64,000 bases of DNA from Exilibacterium tricleocarpae (GTDB lineage: Bacteria; Pseudomonadota; Gammaproteobacteria; Pseudomonadales; Cellvibrionaceae): positions 166,536 through 230,535 of the forward strand of contig NZ_ML660092.1 in the NCBI RefSeq assembly GCF_007004655.1. The letters are read 5' to 3'. A program made the position numbers and the translations under genes. Below the pieces are notes generated by a model, which was given only the letters and a program-made list of their open reading frames with translations, was not told the DNA's origin and ran no database searches. Below are positions 59,094 through 64,000 of the stretch, one piece after another; within the stretch, counting starts at the first letter, position 1; each line of letters starts with the position of its first letter.

Positions 59094-59669
59094 TCAGTTA
59101 AGGTATTCAATCGCTTTCACCACTTTCTGCACACCGCCGGTGGTGCGGGCCACCTCGGCGGCCCGGTCGGCTTCGGCGTGAGACAGCAGTCCCATCAGGA
59201 ACACCGTCCCGTTTTCGGTAACCACCTTGATACGATTGCTGCTGATATCCCGGTGCGCCATCAATTTAGTCTTTACTTTGGTGGTGAGCCAACTGTCATT
59301 GGTGCGCGCCAGAATCGAGAGTTTGCCCTGTACCTGCAGCTCGTTGTACACCTGCCGGACTTTTGGAATTTTAGCCGCCGTCTCGCTGGCCAGGGTGCGC
59401 AGCTCTGCCGACTTCACCTGCCCGGTCAGCAAGAGCACACCGTTGTAGCTGGTCACGTTGATATGGGCGTTGTTCAACGCCGGATGCGCTTTTTTGATAT
59501 TGACTGCGGCAATGGTTTCGAGCCGCTGGTCATCGATCATGGTGCCAAATGTGCGCTTGCCCGGATCGGGTTTGATGGGGTCCTTCGAGGTGGCGTTGAT
59601 CACCGACACACAGCCGCTGCCGAGCAGGCAGGTGGTGATTATTCCCCAGGTCAATAGCGTTCTGGTCAT
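59094..59669 (-). CDS. dolP: BON-domain outer-membrane lipoprotein DolP
   Basis: A 191-residue lipoprotein (lipobox LGSGC, Cys20) with two BON domains at about 48-112 and 123-190 (SYNGVLLLTGQVKS and TENGTVFLMGLLSHAEAD). DolP (YraP) binds anionic phospholipid and supports outer-membrane integrity and septal wall remodelling. Its start overlaps the diaA stop in a 4-base ATGA-type overlap. Confidence 0.95.
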   Translation of the reverse strand: MTRTLLTWGIITTCLLGSGCVSVINATSKDPIKPDPGKRTFGTMIDDQRLETIAAVNIKKAHPALNNAHINVTSYNGVLLLTGQVKSAELRTLASETAAKIPKVRQVYNELQVQGKLSILARTNDSWLTTKVKTKLMAHRDISSNRIKVVTENGTVFLMGLLSHAEADRAAEVARTTGGVQKVVKAIEYLN

Positions 59670-60256
59670 GACTCCTGTACTCCGAATAATTGGTGATCAA
59701 TCAAGTCACACAAACAAAAAATGATAAGCAGATGAATTTCGTGAATGCGCGCCAGTGAATCCACGGGTACGTGCAGTTCAATGTCGTTGACATCCAAAAG
59801 TGCGGATATGTTCCCACTGTCGCGACCGGTGAGAGCTATGATTGCCATTTCCCGGTCGTGGGCGGCACCGATGGCCGGCACCAGATTGCTCGGGTTGCCG
59901 CTGCCGCTGAGGATTACCAGCAGGTCCCCGGCCTGCCCGAGAGCCCGAATTTGTTTTGCGTAGATTTCGTTAAAGCTGTAGTCGTTGGCGATCGAGGTCT
60001 GAGTCGTAACATCGTTGCCCAGCGCCACGGCGGGTAAACTGGGCCGCTCCTGCTCAAACCGGTTGACCAGGCTGGAGGTAAACACCTGGCCGTTGGCGGC
60101 GGAGACCCCATTGCCGCAGATAAGCAGTTTTTTACCGTCGAGCAGGGCGTGCACGATCATGCGGCTGGCTTCCTCAATCAGGGGCGCCAGCCCTTCGCCG
60201 ACCTGCATCTTGGCCTCAATGCTCTCGTGAAACAATGTAATTACACGCTGGTTCAT
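59666..60256 (-). CDS. diaA: DnaA-initiator-associating protein DiaA (SIS domain)
   Basis: A 196-residue SIS-domain protein with LLICGNGVSAANGQVFTSSL (about 44-63) and ILSGSGNPSNLVPAI (about 113-127). In E. coli DiaA binds DnaA and keeps initiation timely. The ATG at 60256 (MNQRVITLFHES) matches the family start; in-frame upstream codons at 60277 and 60310 are less likely. Same strand as yraN and dolP. Confidence 0.94.
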   Translation of the reverse strand: MNQRVITLFHESIEAKMQVGEGLAPLIEEASRMIVHALLDGKKLLICGNGVSAANGQVFTSSLVNRFEQERPSLPAVALGNDVTTQTSIANDYSFNEIYAKQIRALGQAGDLLVILSGSGNPSNLVPAIGAAHDREMAIIALTGRDSGNISALLDVNDIELHVPVDSLARIHEIHLLIIFCLCDLIDHQLFGVQES

Positions 60257-60433
60257 AGTCACTGCTTCCACCGACATACATTCACCGAAAAACTGAGTAT
60301 TAAATCGCACACGGCGTTAAAACCGAGTTGTTGAAAACAAGCCGCTTAACCAAGCCGTCGCATCGAAAACCGCATCACCACACTGTGAAATAGGCCAGCA
60401 TACCAAAAACGAGCCGGCGGCGGCGCATCGGCG

Positions 60434-60907
60434 TTAATTGTAAGCGCTGAAGGCATCGCGAAACCAGTGGGTTTCCTCGCTGTCCGCAATACCCGCCTCG
60501 GCCTTTGGCATTGGGTCCCGATCGCAGGTGGTGTTGTCAGGGGCGGCTTGGTCGGCATGACTGCCGGCAGAGTCAACGACATCGAAGGCAATGACGTCGA
60601 AGCGACAGCGGGTAGTTTCGGTCAGTCGGTGAGCCTGCAGGAAAAACGCGGCGGTGCGAATGATTTTCTGCTGCTTTTTGGCCGTCACCGTTGCTGCCGC
60701 CGCGCCGAAGCGCGATGCCGACCGCAAGCGCACCTCGACAAAAACCAGCACCTCCCCGTCTCGCATAATCAAATCGATTTCGCCCGCTTTACAACGATAG
60801 TTACGGGTTACCGGTTGCAGGCCCTGGGATATAAGGTAAGCCTGGGCCCGCTGTTCGGCCCGGTCGCCGCGCATACCGGCGGTCGCTTTGTCGCGCTTGG
60901 TAGACAT
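60434..60907 (-). CDS. yraN: YraN/UPF0102-family endonuclease-like protein
   Basis: A 157-residue protein. The N-terminal 110 residues carry the UPF0102 fold: GDRAEQRAQAYLISQGL, NYRCKAGEIDLIMRDGEVLV (catalytic-like E-x-D) and FVEVRLRS. The last ~45 residues are extra, Asp/Ala-rich and probably disordered. Function unknown. It lies between lpoA and diaA, as in relatives. Confidence 0.93.
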   Translation of the reverse strand: MSTKRDKATAGMRGDRAEQRAQAYLISQGLQPVTRNYRCKAGEIDLIMRDGEVLVFVEVRLRSASRFGAAAATVTAKKQQKIIRTAAFFLQAHRLTETTRCRFDVIAFDVVDSAGSHADQAAPDNTTCDRDPMPKAEAGIADSEETHWFRDAFSAYN

Positions 60908-61022
60908 TTTTGGTTAACCGTCCCTGGTTGTTTGTTTTAGAGATAGCGTTTAACTAGTGGGTTTGAACATCAACGAATACCTTTCCCGCCCGCCGTCGCG
61001 ATACTAATTGTTGCCGGCAGTG

Positions 61023-62930
61023 CTAATTGACGTAGTTGCCCGATACCACCACCGGCAGGGGGCGGGCCAGCCCTTTGCGCATCTGCGCCCAGATTTGCTC
61101 CCGCTCTATTTTCTTGTTGGCCAGCAGCCGCAGCGCGCCGGTGGCGCCGTAGAAGCGTGTCTGCGGTACCTGGTCGAGCTGTTTCAGGCGCGGGTAGAGG
61201 CGGTAGGCGTCGACGCCCATGGCGTACAGGTTCTGGAACGCGGGCGCGGGCTTGGCGGCCCGGTTGACGACACGCTTTTCGGGGCTCGCGGTTTCAAAGA
61301 CCCAGGGCAGGGTGCTGAACTTGATGCCCTCCAGGTCGCCATCGCTTTTTTTATCGGCAACCCCGGCATAGATATGACGGGTGGCGTACACCGGCAGGTC
61401 ACCGGCGAAATAGTAGGCCAGGGTCGGTTTCAACTGGCGTGCCTCGGGCGGGTTGGCGACCATAAAGATCATATCGACGTCCTGGCGCCGGCGCTCCTCG
61501 AATTCCAGCGGTATACCCACACCCAGACGCCGGCGCAGACGCTTGGCCCGCTGGCTGCTCTGTTCGACATGCAGGCCGTTTTTGATCACCTGGATATAGC
61601 TGGCCTGGTTGGCGAAGCGGCTGTCCTCCACCACCAGCCCCCCGAGCTGCAGCCACTCATCGTTGAAGGCCATGGCGCCGCGATCGCCCAGATGGCTGGC
61701 GGGGGCGAGGATCATTGCCTGCCGGTGCCCCTCGAGCCAGGCGCGGCGGGCGGCCTGGCGTGCTTCATCCTCAATCGCCAGGCCGAACTGATAGAGCCCG
61801 AGCGCGAATACGCCCTCGCTGTCGATATGGTTCATGGCCAGGGTCGGTACCGGCAGCGCTTCGCGTTGATTGAGTTGCTCGAGGTTGTCTTTCACCAGCG
61901 GACCCACCACCATTTCGGCGCCCTCGGCGACGGCGCGGTCATAGATAGTATTGATATCGCCCTGACTGGTGTCGTAGAGCCTAATCGTCGGCGTCTGGCT
62001 CTGGCGCCCGTGGGCCTGGTAGTAGGCGGCAAAAAAACCGTCGCGGATCGCCTTGCCGGCAGCGCCCCATCTGCCTTCGGTGGGCAGTAACAGTGCCACC
62101 TGCAGCGGCCGCTCGTTGATCAGTTGGCGCAACAGTTGCAGATCGCCGGGCAGGCGCAGGCTGGCCGGGTGTTCCGGCCACAGGGCAATCCACTGATCCA
62201 CCTGCAGCAACTGGCGCTCCAGATCGGTCTGGTTGTTCTTGCTGAGTGCGGCGAGGTTATACCAGCCTTTCAGCAGTGAATCGTGTTCTTTGCTGCTCAG
62301 GTACTGTAATTGTTCCAGGGGCAGGGTCATCAGGGTGCGCCAGATGGCGTCCTGATTATTGTCACCGGCTTCGGTGTCGACCAGCAGCTCTGCCAGTGCC
62401 AGGCGCTCGCGCACGCTGGCGGCGGCCTCGCCCAACAGAGCAAACAGGTCGGCGCGGCGGTGGCGCAGGGTCAATGCCGCCTCTGTTTCCAGGGTTGGCC
62501 ACAGTTGCTCCAGGCGCGGGTTTTTCAAAATACGCTGGGCCAGGAAGTAGGCGTCGCCGGCCATGGCGGTATCGCTGTAGAGCAGGGTGTACAGGATAAA
62601 GTCGGCGTCGCCGAGGGCTCCGGCGTCCAGGGAGCCGAGCAGGTTGCGGGCCCAGTCTGTCTCGCCCAGGCTGTGGAGCAGCTCGGCGGCCTGCAGAAAA
62701 ATCTGTTCTTTTTGCGGAGAAGTGCTATTTTGCGCCTGCTCGAGCATTTGCCGGATTTCCTCGAGGCTGGCCTGGGAGATCGGCGGTTGCTCGCCGTCCG
62801 GTTGCGGCGGTGAGGTGCCGCAGCCGCTGATGATGACGGCGAGGCAGAGCGCGGCCGCCGCCAGTGCCCGGGTGGCGCGCGACCGCTCAGGGGCCGGCTG
62901 CGGGCGTAAAGAGTGAATAGCGATGTCCAT
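61023..62930 (-). CDS. lpoA: Outer-membrane lipoprotein LpoA, activator of PBP1A
   Basis: A 635-residue lipoprotein with lipobox IISGC (Cys37). It has a TPR-like helical N-domain (about 60-280) and a periplasmic-binding-protein-like C-domain (about 285-630, VALLLPTEGRWGAAGKAIRDG). LpoA spans to penicillin-binding protein 1A and stimulates its transpeptidase. The ATG at 62930 was chosen because upstream codons run into the divergent rsmI gene without similarity. The signal sequence is preceded by a long 20-residue n-region. Confidence 0.94.
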   Translation of the reverse strand: MDIAIHSLRPQPAPERSRATRALAAAALCLAVIISGCGTSPPQPDGEQPPISQASLEEIRQMLEQAQNSTSPQKEQIFLQAAELLHSLGETDWARNLLGSLDAGALGDADFILYTLLYSDTAMAGDAYFLAQRILKNPRLEQLWPTLETEAALTLRHRRADLFALLGEAAASVRERLALAELLVDTEAGDNNQDAIWRTLMTLPLEQLQYLSSKEHDSLLKGWYNLAALSKNNQTDLERQLLQVDQWIALWPEHPASLRLPGDLQLLRQLINERPLQVALLLPTEGRWGAAGKAIRDGFFAAYYQAHGRQSQTPTIRLYDTSQGDINTIYDRAVAEGAEMVVGPLVKDNLEQLNQREALPVPTLAMNHIDSEGVFALGLYQFGLAIEDEARQAARRAWLEGHRQAMILAPASHLGDRGAMAFNDEWLQLGGLVVEDSRFANQASYIQVIKNGLHVEQSSQRAKRLRRRLGVGIPLEFEERRRQDVDMIFMVANPPEARQLKPTLAYYFAGDLPVYATRHIYAGVADKKSDGDLEGIKFSTLPWVFETASPEKRVVNRAAKPAPAFQNLYAMGVDAYRLYPRLKQLDQVPQTRFYGATGALRLLANKKIEREQIWAQMRKGLARPLPVVVSGNYVN

Positions 62931-63020
62931 AAATCGTCTCCTAAACCAGCTTCCACCGCCAGCAACAGGGTTGTGTCTATGACCGGGACAAGGACCAAGA
63001 CAAATTTGAGTGCCACAGCG

Positions 63021-63881
63021 ATGTCCGGTACCGCCACGCACCGGCGCGGTGTGCTCTATGTGGTGGCGACCCCGATAGGCAATTTGGCGGATATGGTACC
63101 GCGAGCGGTGGAAACTCTTCAAACGGTGGATCTTATCGCTGCTGAGGATACCCGTCACAGCGCTCGCCTGCTGGAACATTTTCACATATCCACACCGATG
63201 CTGGCCTACCACGATCACAGTGATGAAAGCCAGGTGGAGCGGCTGCTCGAGCGGCTGCGCAACGGGGAGACGCTGGCACTGATTGCCGATGCCGGCACGC
63301 CGCTGGTGTCGGACCCCGGTTTTCGCCTGGTGCGGGGTGCGCAGGCGGCGGGGGTGCCGGTGGTGCCGATTCCCGGGGCCTGCGCCCTGGTGGCCGCCCT
63401 GAGCGCCGTCGGTCTGCCCTGTGACCGGTTTGCCTTCGAGGGCTTTCTGCCGGCGAAGCCGGGCCAGCGTCGCAACCGGCTGCAGGCTCTGGCGCAGGAG
63501 CCGCGTACGCTGATTTTTTACGAGGCGCCGCACCGGGTGCTGGCCTGCCTGGAGGATATGGCCGCGAGCTTCGGTGCCGGGCGCGAGGCGGCGGTGGCGC
63601 GGGAGTTAACCAAGACCTATGAAACTATCCGTACTGGCACGCTGGCGGAGTTGGTTGCGTTTGTCGGTGCCGACCGCGACCAGCAGCGTGGTGAGATTGT
63701 CCTGTTGGTACGAGGCTACAAGCGCGAGCCGGAGTCACTGGATGCCGAAGCGCAACGGGTGATGGAAGTGCTGCTGGCGGAGTTGTCGGTCAAGCAGGCG
63801 GCGGCGCTGGGGGCAGAGATTACCGGGACAAAGAAAAAGGTGCTGTATCAGTGGGCGCTGGCACAAGGTGGTAACGATTGA
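63021..63881 (+). CDS. rsmI: 16S rRNA (cytidine-2'-O)-methyltransferase RsmI
   Basis: A 286-residue enzyme that methylates C1402 of 16S rRNA. Signatures are LYVVATPIGNLADM, AAEDTRHSARLLEHF, ADAGTPLVSDPGF and the C-terminal KQAAALGAEITGTKKKVLY. The ATG at 63021 gives the family length and N-terminus; ATG at 62979 or 62913 are alternatives, all with weak ribosome sites. Divergent from lpoA, the usual arrangement. Confidence 0.95.
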   Translation: MSGTATHRRGVLYVVATPIGNLADMVPRAVETLQTVDLIAAEDTRHSARLLEHFHISTPMLAYHDHSDESQVERLLERLRNGETLALIADAGTPLVSDPGFRLVRGAQAAGVPVVPIPGACALVAALSAVGLPCDRFAFEGFLPAKPGQRRNRLQALAQEPRTLIFYEAPHRVLACLEDMAASFGAGREAAVARELTKTYETIRTGTLAELVAFVGADRDQQRGEIVLLVRGYKREPESLDAEAQRVMEVLLAELSVKQAAALGAEITGTKKKVLYQWALAQGGND

Positions 63882-64000
63882 GTGGGGTCCGGTACGGGTG
63901 GTCCGGTGTGGGGTCGGTATCGGTATGGGGTCGGGGGGGGGGGTGGTTTTTTTATTAGAGTGTGTGAGGTAAAAAATAAAAAAAAAACAAAACCAAAAAC
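63882..64000. other. Low-complexity tail at the window end
   Basis: After rsmI the sequence becomes G/T-rich (repeated GGGGTCGG-like words, a run of eleven G at about 63934-63944), then T-rich and finally A-rich with homopolymers. It encodes nothing. This looks like degraded read quality at a contig end rather than biology. The rnpB gene often found after rsmI is not seen. Confidence 0.6.

Noticed and set aside
63882..64000. rnpB (RNase P RNA) expected after rsmI
   Set aside because: None of its conserved segments can be seen before the window ends.

Overview
The window reads as chromosomal DNA of a marine gammaproteobacterium, probably of the Cellvibrionales (Halieaceae/Spongiibacteraceae-like). 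This is inferred from gene content and from gene order, which follows the Pseudomonas backbone closely: gatBAC | mreBCD-maf-rng-yhdP-nit | darP-mgtE-npr-rapZ-ptsN-hpf-rpoN-lptBAC-kdsCD-cax | mlaC-bolA-murA-hisGD | degS-zapG-zapE-rplM-rpsI-petA-petBC-sspAB | dolP-diaA-yraN-lpoA | rsmI. The DNA is GC-rich by eye. No tRNA, rRNA, transposase or CRISPR array was recognised.

Layout. 1-6.7 kb (minus): a membrane sensor histidine kinase cut by the window edge, cysZ, a small conserved protein and gatCAB. 7.1-16.9 kb (plus): the cell-shape genes mreBCD followed by maf, rng, the giant AsmA-like yhdP and a nitrilase-family gene. 16.9-22.3 kb: an accessory patch where tldD is expected, with a perfect 30-bp inverted repeat, a lipoprotein MsrB and a 1312-residue secreted leucine-rich-repeat protein built from nested duplications. 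22.3-33.5 kb (minus): darP, mgtE, the nitrogen-PTS/RpoN cluster and the Lpt/Kdo lipopolysaccharide genes. 33.9-38.4 kb (plus): mlaC (without mlaFED or mlaB), bolA, murA, hisG, hisD. 38.4-47.9 kb: degS, zapG, a hydrolase, zapE, ribosomal L13/S9, the cytochrome bc1 complex with cytochrome b and c1 fused in one reading frame, and sspAB. 48.0-59.0 kb: an accessory block between sspB and dolP, holding a Yip1 protein, alkane hydroxylase AlkB, LemA plus an M48 peptidase, a LysR/TonB-receptor pair and a thiolase. 59.1-63.9 kb: dolP, diaA, yraN, lpoA, rsmI. The last ~120 bases are low-complexity and look like a poor contig end.

Together the genes serve envelope building (MreBCD, MurA, LptABC, KdsCD, LpoA, DolP, YhdP, MlaC), respiration (bc1), translation and its quality control (GatCAB, L13, S9, HPF, SspAB) and nitrogen-PTS/sigma-54 regulation. 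Uptake and oxidation of hydrophobic carbon (AlkB, thiolase, TonB receptor) is added in the accessory block.

Two features stand out. Short tandem repeats of 7-25 bp, each locus with its own unit, recur in the spacers. Conserved neighbours are missing at several points of the backbone (tldD, pmbA, mlaFED, mlaB, hisC). No clearly new multi-gene system is visible. The strongest leads are the nested LRR protein, the cytochrome b-c1 fusion, the likely AUU start of mreC and the 10-copy heptamer upstream of alkB.
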